From: Daldinia sp. FL1419
Lineage: Eukaryota; Ascomycota; Sordariomycetes; Xylariales; Hypoxylaceae
Assembly: GCA_025201765.1 (NCBI GenBank)
Contig: MU623552.1
Span: forward strand, 1 to 43,720
Length of the DNA stretch: 43,720 bases
Direction of reading: 5' to 3'
Numbering within the stretch: position 1 is the first letter of the stretch; every line of letters begins with the position of its first letter. Positions 10,446-22,750 of this stretch are shown piece by piece. Below the pieces are notes generated by a model that did no database searches, had not been told where the DNA came from, and saw only the letters and a list, made by a program, of their open reading frames with translations. A program made the translations under genes and the position numbers.

Positions 10446-11873
10446 ATGGCCCAGCCAACAGTCGTCGAGCCCGTCGAGGATTATGAGTATGTTAACTGTT
10501 ATTGGGCCGATCAGCCGAAAAGCAAATCAACAATTATGCGAATACTAACTCATGGAATTATTAGCTATGAATCTCTCCCCCCTAATTTCTCTCTAGCCCA
10601 AAATATGGTTGCTGGCGCCTTCGCCGGCATTGCCGTAAGTTCTAACTACGTTGACATTAGGGGTTAGCCCTTAGTTGCTAATATAAGATTAGGAGCATAC
10701 GGTTATGTATCCAGTTGACGCAATCAAGGTCCGTGATGTCTAATTCTAGCCGAATATACGAATCTACCGCTAACTAGGAATATGACAGACTCGTATGCAG
10801 ATATTGAACCCGTCGGGGGCGAACGCCGTTTACAAGGGCATGATACAGAGTACTATGCGCATAGCAAGTGGAGAGGGTGTCTTAAAACTGTGGCGGGGGA
10901 TGTCGAGCGTGGTTGTCGGAGCCGGTAGTTTTCCTAAAAAAAAAAAACCATGATATATAGATCATTGCTCACCACCGGGACTATTAGGACCTGCACATGC
11001 AGTTTATTTTGCAACATATGAAGCTGTGAAGCATCTTATGGGTGGTAACCGAGCGGGTGTTCACCATCCGTTGGCGGCAGGTAAGCTACCTATGAAACGT
11101 CTCCCTCAATAAACTTGGACGTCTACCTCGGTGATAAGTTTCTAACTTTGCCCCCTTTCTCCCCTAGCAACAAGCGGGGCTTGCGCAACCATAGCTAGCG
11201 ATGCGCTGATGAACCCCTTTGACGGTATGTAAAAACCCATGGAAGCTCGACGACTAGAGTTGAGGGTCTTTTATTTTTCTAATTCGAATTATAGTCATTA
11301 AACAACGTATGCAAATTCAAAATTCGAGCAAGATGTACCGCTCTATGACGGACTGCGCTCGATATGTTTATAGAACTGAAGGTTTATCGGCCTTTTATGT
11401 CTCCTATCCGACTACCTTATCCATGACTGTACCTTTTACAGCTCTCCAGTTCCTCGCCTACGAATCTATATCCACAACCATGAATCCTAGTAAGAAATAT
11501 GATCCTTTCACACATTGCATGGCGGGGGCCGTTGCCGGAGGTTTCGCAGCAGCTCTTACAACACCAATGGATGTCATAAAGACGATGCTACAAACCCGAG
11601 GTACGGCTACCGATCCGGAGCTGAGGTCGGTGAATGGATTTATGGCAGGCTGCAGGCTGATGTACCAACGAGAGGGTATGCGTGGGTTCTTCAAAGGGGT
11701 TCGGCCGAGAGTTGTCACCACAATGCCGAGCACAGCTATCTGTTGGTCGGCTTACGAAGCTTCCAAGTAGGTGCACTTGAATTGATTAATTACCCTATTC
11801 CCATCCCCAAACTAACCATACTAACAATGTTTGTTGTAGGGCCTACTTCATTCGTACCAACACGTCATCGTGA
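10446..11873 (+). CDS. MRS4: Mitoferrin, mitochondrial iron carrier (MRS3/MRS4 type), 8 exons
   Basis: Member of the mitochondrial carrier family that imports ferrous iron across the inner mitochondrial membrane for haem and Fe-S cluster synthesis. Exons: 10446-10486, 10565-10634, 10693-10728, 10789-10924, 10988-11080, 11168-11224, 11295-11766, 11840-11873. They join to 939 nt (312 aa), a normal family length. The three carrier signatures are YPVDAIK (Pro44), NPFDVIK (Pro142) and TPMDVIK (Pro235). The three histidines known to matter for iron transport in yeast Mrs3 have counterparts at His39 (EHTVMYP), His98 (GPAHAVYF) and His218 (FTHCMAG). Introns are 58-87 bp with GT...AG ends; intron 1 has TACTAAC at 10543-10549. 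The start ATG at 10446 gives the expected short N-terminus. An in-frame GTG nine bases upstream was not used. Mrs3 and Mrs4 cannot be told apart, since filamentous fungi usually have one homologue. Confidence 0.95.
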
Positions 11874-13061
11874 TAGGTTGAGTCAGGCAACCATTTTAAT
11901 GTTATTTTCTTGAGTGGTATCTATGGGGAAAATCGACTCCATAAATCGGTTCCCTTTGTTGCCGATGCTCCCGCCATCAGGATATCTCCGAGCACAGGAC
12001 CGAGCCCGAGGCCGTGAATGTATACACATTTGTCTAACTTGGGTCACTTGGGCTGACGTACCCTATTGCTCAAGAAACATAACATTAGCCTCATTTTATA
12101 GGCTCACTAAATTCCTTCCCGCAGGGCGTCATGTGAAATGCGATAAGCGGTGATTAGTTTTCCTGGATAAAAAAACCTATCCGTTGGAGTTTTTTTTTAT
12201 TTTGCGTGGAGTTGTTTCCCGTGGACTCCCGAGAGTCTCCGTTTTTTTTCGGGCGACGACGCAGCAAGACATTTCACGAGCAATCGGGAATAAAATTTAT
12301 AAAAATGGGGTGGGGAAGAGAAGGAGGATGGTGGCGGTTATGTTATGTGTCTGGATAGACGCTTCGAAATGTACATATCACAGTTGCTTTTACTCGTACC
12401 ATGTACTCCAATAACTTCTAGTAGGCTGGAGAGAGGATCAAAATGGATGATATCGGCAGAAGCTTCGCGAGAGGATCGGTGTTTTGACTAACCCAAGTTC
12501 TCTGACTGTTATTTCCTAGTCTTTTTCCTCTTGCTTTGCTAGCGACCCACGGGAACCTGTTCAACTATGGATGCCTAACGAATAGATAGAAATCACATCT
12601 ATGTATACTACGGTACGAATACATTATAGGGGAAAAAACGGATGTACGATCTGATCTGGGTTGGATGGCAGGATCTACTGCAGCAAGTTTGGGCTCTAAG
12701 CTACCCCAAATCCCAAGGACTCCCAATATACGGGACGAACTAGGACTGAGCATTAGGGCCGTACGACGTCAAACCCGTGTTGGGCTCAACATATGTAAAG
12801 TTCTTGATTGTCTCTTCTTGACTTCCGGTCAAGAAGAGAGATTCGTCTATTAGCTAAATTATAAGTTAAACCTTATTCTTACATATGATAACTGCGGAAT
12901 GGCGGAGCAATTCCGTAGGCTGTCAGAATGGGAGCAGTTTGAATTAGTGATAATATAGATAAAGGAGAAAGAATGATAAATGTATTGATTCCTGCAAAAT
13001 TCTAAATAGGGGAGGCTCCCCAGAGAGGTATTTATACCTCTACACAATATCTCGCACCTTC
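11874..13061. other. Intergenic region between mitoferrin and the copia element
   Basis: Balanced composition, but no frame with family resemblance or splice structure; the open frames of 60-80 codons look random. It holds the mitoferrin 3' region and several inverted repeats: a 12-bp hairpin at 12811-12839, CGGAAT...ATTCCG near 12895-12915, GGGGA-GGC-TCCCC at 13009-13021 and AGAGGTAT-TT-ATACCTCT at 13024-13041. The stretch 13048-13066 is the original target locus of the copia insertion and continues at 18505. Confidence 0.5.
12811..12839. repeat. Perfect 12-bp inverted repeat with 5-nt loop
   Basis: TCTCTTCTTGAC (12811-12822), loop TTCCG, then GTCAAGAAGAGA (12828-12839) form a perfect stem. 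It lies about 940 bp downstream of the mitoferrin stop, in non-coding sequence. It could be an RNA hairpin, a protein-binding palindrome or the trace of a small insertion. Nothing in the context decides between these. Confidence 0.6.
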
Positions 13062-13066
13062 CATAT

Positions 13067-13219
13067 TGTCACATAATATATAGGGAAAAATTATGATTGC
13101 AGAATTTAAATTATTATTGTTATTATTAGAATTTTAGAATAGAACGGTAAGGTTTTTTATGGAATTATTGCAAAAGAAAGAATTTTTTTACGTTATTTTT
13201 TAGGTTTATTAATCTAACA
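13067..13219 (-). repeat. Copia 3' LTR (left copy)
   Basis: 153 bp, starting TGTCACATAATATATAG and ending AATCTAACA. It aligns end to end with 18347-18499 and with 34161-34312. Differences are mainly C/T and G/A, with this copy the least mutated. Confidence 0.88.
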
Positions 13220-16200
13220 CATTCCCTTAAATAAAATTAATAAATGAATTTAAAACATATAACATTATTAAAAATATAATCTTTTTATATCCTTAAATTA
13301 ATATATTCCTTTTATTATGTTTCTTTAATAGTTTCTTTATTTATCTTTTACTTTTGTTATATCATTTTATCCACATTCCTAAATGCTTTGGCTTTTAAAT
13401 GATCTAAAATATCCATTAAATTTATTTATTTTTTGAAGTGGATATACTTTTCTTTTAATAGTGTTTTTGTAAGCCTATTTGCGCTCATATTTTTTGAATT
13501 GATATAATTAATTTTAATATGGTTTTTTTAAGTTTTTTATTTAAGTTAATAATTATATATATCCATATACTTCAACTTCATTTTAAATTTTTTAATATCT
13601 TTAGTAATTAGTTTAATTATTTATTTATTATTATATAATAAGAGTATAGTCTGGTTTTTAAATTTAATTTTGAGGTTTTTAATTAGTTGTAATATATAAA
13701 ATCCTTTTTTTGTAGTTTGAGTTAAGATAAGTAATTCAACCTTAATAATAAAGGTAGTAATTGTATTTTGTTTATTGATTTTTTAGCCAATTGTTCTATC
13801 AAATAATTTTATTATATATACTTGTAAATTCTTTTGATTGATTATGTTATTGGTGAATAAGGTATTATTGATAATTTTGAAGATATTACTTCCATTTAGT
13901 TCTAAGGCATATCTTCATATATACTAAAAATATTATATAATTTAGTCAGCTATTATATAATATTTTGGGTTTGGATTTAAATTGAATCGGATTAGTTTTG
14001 AACAGGCAAATACAATATTGGGTTAAATAATCATTATGGTATATAAGATTAAATCTATTTTTCATTAATATTATTATATTAATTGAAATAAGGCCACTCT
14101 TATATAAGGTAGTAATTTTTTTTTTATTATAGGTATTTTAAGGACTCTTTTAATTATTTTTACTAAATTAATAATTTTATTAATATAAATAAACTAACTT
14201 AGCCAAATTTAATACTATACTTAATTTTAAATTATTTTGATTTTAAAAAACCATTGTAATTCATCACCTCCAATTAATTTATATTATTTCTTAAATTTAA
14301 AAACAATTAATTTAACTTTTAATTTAACTTCCTTTTAATATATTATAATAATATCATTTATATATATAAAAAGGAGGATTCTATTTTTAATAAATATATA
14401 TAATTTTTAAAATATTAGAATAAAACCAAATTTTTTTAAAGTTTGTAAAAGTTTTTATTATTAGAAAAGAAGTGATTTTTGAAGGTTATAAAATATTTTA
14501 ATAATGCAGAATATTTTTCCTAGTTGTTGGTATCCTTAAGGCATATACATAAACATATCTTTTTTAAATTTTACATTTATAAATATATTTATTACATTAT
14601 ATTATATAAATTCAAAATCATATCTAGCTATCATTACCATCAATACTTAGAAAGATCTTCCAACAAGTATAAAGATATAAATTTCCTTATTACCAATCAC
14701 CTACTAATCTCCTCTCACTACCAAACGTACCTTACACTATTAAAAAAAACCATATTTATTAATTTTATAAATATAAATCCATATACATCCAAATACTTAC
14801 TTATTTTTATATTAATTATCTAATTACAATATAATTTCTTAAATATATATATCAATATGGCTTTTAAGGTAGATTTGTTTGACTTTTTAAAACATTTTAT
14901 ATAATGGATAATTCTAAATATCCAAATGTTGTTTTAGAGGTTCTAATAAATTTCTTCTATATATTTTCCCATATTCATTAATTTTTATTAAAAATATTTA
15001 AACAAAATTACTTAAATTTTTTTTATTATATTAAAAAGGTCAATAAATAAATTTTAACATTTTTACTTTATCAATTACATATTTTTTATACATATCAATT
15101 TTATTTACTAAAAAACTAATATAAAACATTATTTTCTATAGTATATAACATTTATTATTAAAAATAATATAAGGGACCACCAACATCTTAATATAGATAA
15201 TAAATAAAGTTATTAATAAAAAATTATTTAAAAAAAATAATAAATAAAAATATACCTTTATATAAAAATAATCAATCCTTACAACAAAGGTTTCTTCCCT
15301 TTCATCCAACAGCCCACCTAATTTTATTAATTCATCAATTATGCCCAACATATCCACATCCTCAATTTACCCTAAAAGATTTGCTTAAACATCACTATAT
15401 ATGTTTATTCCTTTTTTAAATTGGAAATTTTAAATAAATTTTAATAAATTATTATATTAATTTATCTTATAAGTTATTAATTCATTTTTAAATTTATTTT
15501 ATAATTTTTAAAAATTACTATTAAAAATCTTATTTTTCTTAAATATAATATCTTTTAGTTTTATTACCTTATTAATATATAAGTTTTAAATTTTATATAT
15601 ATTTATAGATATATAACCTACTAAAAAACCTATCTATATTTTAGAATTAAATTTTTTTAATTTATTTAATTTTTTAAATATTATTATTATCATAATATAG
15701 GCTTTGTAATTATATATTTAAAGGTGATTTTATTAAGGTTTTTAGTTATAAATTGTAAAATTGTTATTTGTACTAATATATATATGGAATTGATTATATG
15801 GTATTTATTAATTTATTTTATATTATAATATTTAATTATATAAATATATTATTATTTTATAAATTTTGGGTTATAAAAAATGAAGTAATTTTAAATATGC
15901 CTTTATGGCTTTTACCTTATCCTTAATTACACCCCTTAAATATTTAGTGGCATTATTTTGAACTTATATATAAATTACTAAGGGTTTAATTTTTATATAT
16001 AGATTTTTTAAATATATATAAACTGCTAACTTTTTTTCAATAATTTTTTAATTAAATTCCCAAATTTTTAAGATAATATTATATTAAATTTTTAAAATAT
16101 TAATAAAATCTTTTAAGGTTTTAATAATTAATATTATTATTTGGTTTACAAAATAATAATTGAATATTATATTGGTTTATTAATTTATAATTAGTAATAG

Positions 16201-18346
16201 ATTTATAAAACTATTATCTAATTTCTTAATATTATAAAAATTAAGAACTAATTTTATTCCTAAGATTTTATTAATATATCTAAATACTCAACTTATTTAG
16301 TATTTAGTTTTAATAATAGCACATATTTTATAATTAATTATTTTAATTTTTTTAATTTAGATTTTAGTGTTTGTTTTAACAAGGTTTTTTAGTACTTATG
16401 GGCCTAGATATCCTAGTTTTAAATGTTATTTAAATGTATCTGCTATTAATATTTACCTTTTTCAATTAAGTTTATTGTGTTATATATAAAATACTGATTT
16501 AGATATTTTAAAAGAAATGTTTTTAAGTATGAATTAATTAAAATAATTAACGAATTTAACCACGATTTCACCATTTTAAAGCCTTAAATAAATACATTCC
16601 TAATAATTATTCCATTAATACCCTTACCTTCTAAAAACTTGTAGAAATATGAGGTTACAGGCAAAGTTTAAATAATATACTATATTTAAAAATTTAATTT
16701 TTATAATATTATTAATATATTTAATTTTAATATCAATATATCTATAATTTAATATTTAGACCTTATTATTTCCAACAATAATATATTCTTTTGGAAAAGT
16801 TTTTTCATAATTAATAAACCTTAATATTTAATTAAAGATATGTATTGTGATTCCTAAATCTAATATAATCAAATTCTTTAAGGGATAATGACTTATATTA
16901 TAAATAATATTTATAATATTTATTATAAATGCTATTCTTAATTCTAAAATTATTATTTATTTTAATAATTAATTTTTATTTTTTTAATTAATTATATTAT
17001 TTTTATCTTTTTCTTTTTCTTTAAGGTTATTAAGAATTTTTACTTTCACTATTAATTTGGGATTATATTTAATTTTCTTTTATATAAATATATTAAATTG
17101 TATATTAATCCTAAAATATTTAAGATATTTTAATTCAACAACATAAAAATATTTTTTAATTTTATAAAAATTTAAATAAATTTTATACTCATCGCACCTA
17201 TATTTATATGTTGATGAACATAGGTATTAGTTAATATTTATATCATTTTTTTTTTGTTTATTTAAGTTATTTTAACATTTATTTAATTATTTATTTTATT
17301 TAATTAATTTTCCTTTATAAAAATTTTCTTTTTTATTAAAATCATTAATATTGTTATTCTTATAATAAATAATAAAAGCACTTTTATAAACTTTTCTTTT
17401 TCCCTTTTAATTTATATTTATAATATAGGTATAATTTTTAAAAAAATAAATGATATTTTTAAAGATTAATATTCTATTATTAACTTTTTTTTAATATATT
17501 ATTATTTAAATAAATATCTATTCTTAAAATATCAACATTATTATTTATAAAATAATTAGAAATTATTCTTATAAATCAATAATAATAATAAACTTCTTAT
17601 TTACTCCATATAACATAACCACTTCCCAAAAAATAATCTATTTTTCCTAATTTTTAAATTATTTTAAAAATAATATTATTATTTTCTTATAACATTCTCT
17701 TATCTTATATTTATTGGAATTAGTGTTAAATATTTTTTTAAAAATAATATATTTCTTTTAAATATTTTAAATTAAAAGTAAAACCAACATTTAATAAGAT
17801 TTTAATATAATTTTTATTATATAATTTAAAAATTAAATTAATTTATTATGTTTAATATTATATAAAACTATAATTTATATATATATCTACATATCTTTAT
17901 TATAACAAAACCTTTTAACTAATGTAAGCTAATCTATATTACAAGGATAAACATCCATAATAAAATTATTAAGCATATCTATTACATTACTTCATTTATT
18001 TTTTTTAAAAGTCAACAAATTATTTAAATTTTTAAAATTAACTTTATAATTTTTAATATTTAATTATACTAACCAAAATATCAGAAAAAATAAAGGTTTT
18101 TTTATTGGATCAACATTTTCTAGGTTCAATCAATCCCATATATTTAAATTGTAAGCCAAAGCCATAAAGGCCTAATTCTATACTTCCCAATCATTAAATA
18201 TAAATAATTAATTTTCTCTTATAATATTTTTAAATAATATTATTTAATTAAATATAATTAAAATTATATTAAATATATATTTATATAATATAATTAAATT
18301 AATATTAATTATATACTCATATTAAAATACAATTAAAACTCTTAAT

Positions 18347-18499
18347 TGTTATATAATATATAAAAAAAAATTATAATTATAAAATTTAAATTATTATTAT
18401 TATTATTAGAATTCTAAAATAGAGTAGTAAGGCTTTTTATGGAATTGTTATAAAGGAGAGAATTTTTCCACACTATTTTTTAGGCTTACTAATCCAACA
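18347..18499 (-). repeat. Copia 5' LTR (right copy)
   Basis: 153 bp, starting TGTTATATAATATATAA and ending AATCCAACA, followed by the duplication CATAT. Homology with the left LTR stops exactly at its TG, which fixes the LTR boundary. Confidence 0.88.
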
Positions 18500-18504
18500 C
18501 ATAT

Positions 18505-18679
18505 ACTTGTACCTGCATTGAATATCCCCTTAACTAGCACAAAATAGCACCCCACCAAGATATACGTACAGTATAAGAAATAATAAAAACATAAATTAAA
18601 AATGATCACTTTAATTAATAAAATTAAAATATTTAATCTTATATTTAATTTTGCTTATATTAATTATATAATCTTTAAA
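18505..18679. other. Host remnant between copia and a TIR element
   Basis: The first 90 bases (to about 18590) are of balanced composition and should be the continuation of the pre-insertion locus that ends at 13061. The remainder is AT-rich. No gene is visible. Confidence 0.4.
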
Positions 18680-20996
18680 CAAAAAAACCGCACATTTCAA
18701 ATTTATATATATAATGTCAATAATTCCTTTTAATACTATAATATATAGATATTAATAATATATATATATAAAGTTATATTAAAACTTATTGTAGATTTCA
18801 TTTATAAATTTAATTTTTGAAAAGAACTAAAAAAAAATAAAAAAGATTAGGTTATTATATAATAAATTTTAAATAAAATATAAAAGTTATTTTAGATCCT
18901 TAAAATTTATTTTATTTATTTATTTATTACTACTCCAATTTACCGAAATTATATTAAAAATATTTAATCCATCTTTTAATATAATATTTTAAATAAAAAT
19001 AATATTTCAAAGAAAATCTACCTATTATTTATCTAAATAAATTACATTATTATAATTTTAATTATTCTTTATATTCCTATTAAAATTTATTTTTTAATAA
19101 AATAATTAAACCTTAATATAAAAAATCTTTAATATATTATAATATTTTAATTTTAAAAAATAATATAATAATAATTGAAATATAAAATAATAATGAAATT
19201 TAAATAACATTATTATTTCTTTTATTAAAAATATTAATATATCACAAAATGGTTATTCCAAAAGAGGGCTAAAATATATAAAGTTTATACAAAATAGAAA
19301 AATATATAAATAACTTTATATTTTTATAAAAAACCATTACTTATTTTTACTTCTATGATCTTCTTTTTAATACCATAATATTATATTTATTTTCCAAAAT
19401 AACTTAAAATAATATTATTAATCCATAATTTTTCCTAATTAATTTTAATCCTTTTTATATATTTTATTTATATTTTATAATATTATAATATAATATTATA
19501 ATATTTATAATTTAATATTACCTTAAAAAATCTATTTTATTTTTATATATATATTATATTAAATAAAATGAATTTATATATCTATAAATATTTTATTATT
19601 TTCCTAATCTTATTCTATTATTAAACTTATTTTAATATTTTAATTTCTTTATTAAAAATTATTATAATATCTTAAATTTAATTTAATATTTTAATATTAT
19701 ATTATATTTAAATTATAATTTTAAAATAATTATATATTATAAAATTAATATTTTCACTAAAAAACAAAATTTTATAAAAAATATAACTATATCTTTCCAA
19801 TATAATTCTAAAAATCAATTATTAAAATTTTATTTCAACTTTTTTAAAATTTTTAAACCTTTAAAAAACTTATTAAAAATTCTTTAATTATATTTAATAA
19901 TTATTTTTATTATTTTTAATCCTTTATTTATTGAATATATAATTCTTATATATTTTAACAATTTAAAAAAGATTATTTGTTTTAATATTACTAATATTAT
20001 AATTATTTTAAAATATAACCCCTTTTTATATTTATTTTATTAATATTTATTAATTACAATATAAATTTATAAAAAATTTAATTTTTTAAATATATATATA
20101 TATATTACCTTATCCCTAATAACTTTTATTATTATAATAATTCTTTATTTAACAAGTTTAATTAATATTAAATATTTTACTATTTTTTAATAATAATTTA
20201 TTATTAACTTTTAATAATTTTTCAATATATTTAAATTTAAATCCTAATAAATATAAACTCTTTTTTAAAAAATATATTGAATTTTATTTAAAATTCCCTA
20301 ATATATATAACCAAAGAATAAAGAAAATAATTTCAATAAATATAATTCAAAATAAATATAAAATAATCCCAAATAGATATAATCTTTTTAAAAGATCTTA
20401 TTAATATATTATTATTTATATTCTTTATTTAATTATAAATTCTTCCCATTTAATGCAAAATTTCTGAAAACATTTACGTTAGGCAAGTCGTAGTGCTATT
20501 CTATATATAAGTAATTGAACCTGTCTGAGGAGCCAGCGGGCCACAAAGTTTATTTTAAATTAAATAATTTAAATTGGTTGAATTACCTTTAATTGAATAT
20601 GGTATGTTTTATATAAAAATGTAGATTTTTTATTAAAATCCCTAAAACATATATATTTCAAAAGCTTATAACTTATTCAATTTTATACCTAGAATTTCAG
20701 GGAAAATTATTTTATATATATACTTAATTATAATTTATATTCATAATTTCTCCAAATTTATCTTATATCATATATAACTTTATATTAAATTATATTGTAT
20801 ATAAAAAATTAAACTTACTTATATTAACTATTTTAATATTAATTTTATATATTAATAAATGTAAAAAATCAAAAATAAATATATTATTAATTAACTAATT
20901 TAAAATAAAAAACCAATCAATTTTATTTATTTTCTATATTAAGCTATTTAAATTTGAATGTTAAGGGTACGAAATTTGAGGTGTGCGGTTTTTTTG
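18680..20996. mobile_element. TIR-bounded DNA element, about 2.3 kb, degraded
   Basis: CAAAAAAACCGCACA at 18680-18694 is repeated exactly as TGTGCGGTTTTTTTG at 20982-20996. The similarity continues inward for about 12 more bases (TCAAATTT) with C/T differences. Size and ends suit a Tc1/mariner or pogo-like element. The right end is followed by TA, but I could not fix the left target duplication. The interior is AT-rich with no transposase frame. It contains a non-LTR copy at about 18910-19130 and a GC-rich patch at 20455-20550. The element abuts LTR-element sequence on its right. Confidence 0.6.
18910..19130 (-). repeat. Non-LTR (LINE/SINE-like) repeat copy
   Basis: Strongly AT-mutated copy of the family seen at 21111-21381. 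The minus strand ends in AATAAATAAATAAATAA after a TAAATTGGAGTAGTAAT segment. The head aligns with the other copies near AATATATTAAA. No clear target duplication could be assigned. Confidence 0.55.
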
Positions 20997-22750
20997 TCCC
21001 ATAATTGTAGCACTTAGGAATAACCTGATCGGATGATACATATAATGAATAAAACAACATTTAAATAACATCGTTCAATATTTCGGAATCAAAAAGCGCA
21101 TATTTTATTATTTATTTATTTATTTATTTATTTATTACTACTCCGATCTACCTAGAATATATTATAGGTATCCAATCCATCTTTTAATATTTGTTCCAAG
21201 TAGGAACCATATTCCAGAAAAAAACCTATTTATTGCATATTTAATGAAATTATATTATTATAATTTTGATTTTATTTTATATTTTTATTTAAATTTACTT
21301 TTTAATAAAAATAATTAAATTATAATATAGAAAAACATTTAATGTATTATAATGCCTGAGCTTCGCAAAGTGATGTGGCAAGCATATTTTATTAATAAAT
21401 TAAAAAAATATAAAAACCCCTAAAAACATCTAAAAAGAGATTTAAAAGATTAATATATTTTATAGTTTTTTTTGGTTGATTACAATATACATATCAAAGG
21501 ACCAAGCCAATTTAATAAAAAATAATTATTATGGATATAAATATGAAATTATCTACAATGCCTATACCAACAATTAGGATAAGGCCAATCAAACAATATT
21601 AACCCACTACTACTATTGCGAAACCCATACTTACACAATATATATAGAAAATCAAAAAAGAGATTTTCCACATTATATAATTTTGAAACTAATACTTGCT
21701 ACCCTAATCAACCTATTTACATAAAGAAGATAAAGCCTACTTAAAAAATCATTATTATAATATTAATAACCTTATTAAAAATCATTATATCAAAAACCAA
21801 AACCATTTTAATTTACGTAAAAAGCAAATTAAATACAATTAAAATTTATTAATTTACATAATATTACAAGCCCCAATATATTCCATATATTAATTAGGAT
21901 AAAATATTTTTACCTCTTTTTATATCCCCTTTTATACTTCCAGAATAATAGCTAATTGGTTAAACATTTGATATATTATTTAATTAGCCTAGGTTTAACA
22001 CGTTGCTGCTTCTTAAAGCACCTCTACTCTTCCTACCTACAATTTTGCCGCCTTTATAAACCCCCCTTATATATATAAATGATATATAGCAGGACCTTTT
22101 ATATTGAACTGGTGTAAAGCAATTAGGTTATAGATACTACCCTGTAGAGACCCTATCTCCTCCTTAGAACTAGACCTTCCAAGGTTCCACAATTCTTTTG
22201 GATATAAATAAGCCCTTAAGAATTATTTTTTTTATCTAATTAATAAAAGCTTATTAAATTCTATAGTTTAAATTTTCTATAAAATATTTATATAAAAATA
22301 TATAATTTTAATCTCTTATTTAAAAATATCCTTTTAGAATACGTTATTATTAATAAATAATTATTTATATCTATTCTTCCATCCAATTAATTTATTTTCC
22401 TTTTTAAGATATAATTACCTTATATCTTCTGATTTATATAACCTCTAACTTATTATAAATTAATTAAAATATAAAATATATCTTGCAAGGATTATTAGAA
22501 CTTCTATTTAATAATAACCACCTCATAATTCAAAATCATAACTATAATCTTAAAAAAACCAACATTAAGATTAATATTTATAAGAATTATATTTATATAA
22601 GATCATTTTCTATCTAATTAAAATCAATATTAGGTTTATTAAGGCCAAAACCATTTAATTAATCAAAAACCAAAATATTAATCCTAATTAAAACCATTTT
22701 TTAAAAATTAATCTATATCTTTCTTATTTTATTAATTATACCATAACCCT
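20997..22750 (-). mobile_element. LTR-element fragment: internal region, LTR and adjoining internal end
   Basis: Read on the minus strand, 22750-22506 matches the segment before the right LTR of the 36307-39774 element (39165-39363). The stretch 22505-22098 is an LTR copy of about 400 bp, ending TACACCAGTTCAATA. The stretch 22097-20997 matches internal sequence 38155-38960. The internal part is split by a non-LTR insertion at 21111-21381. The order internal-LTR-internal suggests two tandem elements sharing an LTR, or an ectopic exchange. No coding frame remains. Confidence 0.6.
21098..21394 (-). mobile_element. Non-LTR insertion with 13-bp target duplication
   Basis: GCATATTTTATTA occurs at 21098-21110 and 21382-21394, flanking a 271-bp body. 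On the minus strand the body begins TTGCCACATCACTTTGCGA, includes GGATTGGATACC and GGTAGATCGGAGTAGT, and ends in six TAAA-type repeats. The homologous LTR-element sequence at about 38865-38880 has no such insert, confirming that it is an insertion. This is the longest and least mutated copy of the family in the window. Confidence 0.82.

Larger units (their letters stand above)
13067..18499 (-). mobile_element. Full-length RIP-degraded Ty1/copia retrotransposon
   Basis: The 5433-bp element is flanked by the 5-bp duplication CATAT (13062-13066 and 18500-18504). It has 153-bp LTRs at 13067-13219 and 18347-18499, each reading TG at the left edge and AACA at the right. The coding strand is minus. 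An AAGGGAATG purine-rich tract abuts the 3' LTR (13220-13228). A reverse-transcriptase YVDD equivalent reads YIND at 14353-14364, followed by a GGDELQWF-like motif. Near 13390-13560 lies an RNase H/C-terminal stretch with NSKNM and LTK boxes typical of fungal copia. Stops (TAA/TAG) interrupt every frame, many at former Gln or Trp codons, so the element is inactive. The integrase and Gag parts (about 15.5-18.3 kb) are too decayed to delimit. Confidence 0.88.

Noticed and set aside
12184..12414. Small genes in the mitoferrin-copia intergenic region (also 11914-12153, 12565-12853)
   Set aside because: The open frames are short and overlap on both strands. They have no recognisable motif or intron structure, so they look like chance frames.
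12886..13219. A longer copia LTR starting at 12886 (TGATAACTGCGG) with a TATAAATA box at 13030
   Set aside because: Homology among the three LTR copies stops at 13067, 18347 and 34161, and the exact CATAT duplication flanks 13067 and 18499. The sequence before 13067 is host DNA.
14524..14823. 99-codon plus-strand open frame
   Set aside because: It lies antisense to the decayed copia pol region, has extreme AT composition and no family resemblance.
15136..15357. 73-codon minus-strand open frame
   Set aside because: It is a fragment of the RIP-degraded copia coding strand with no start context. It is covered by the element annotation.
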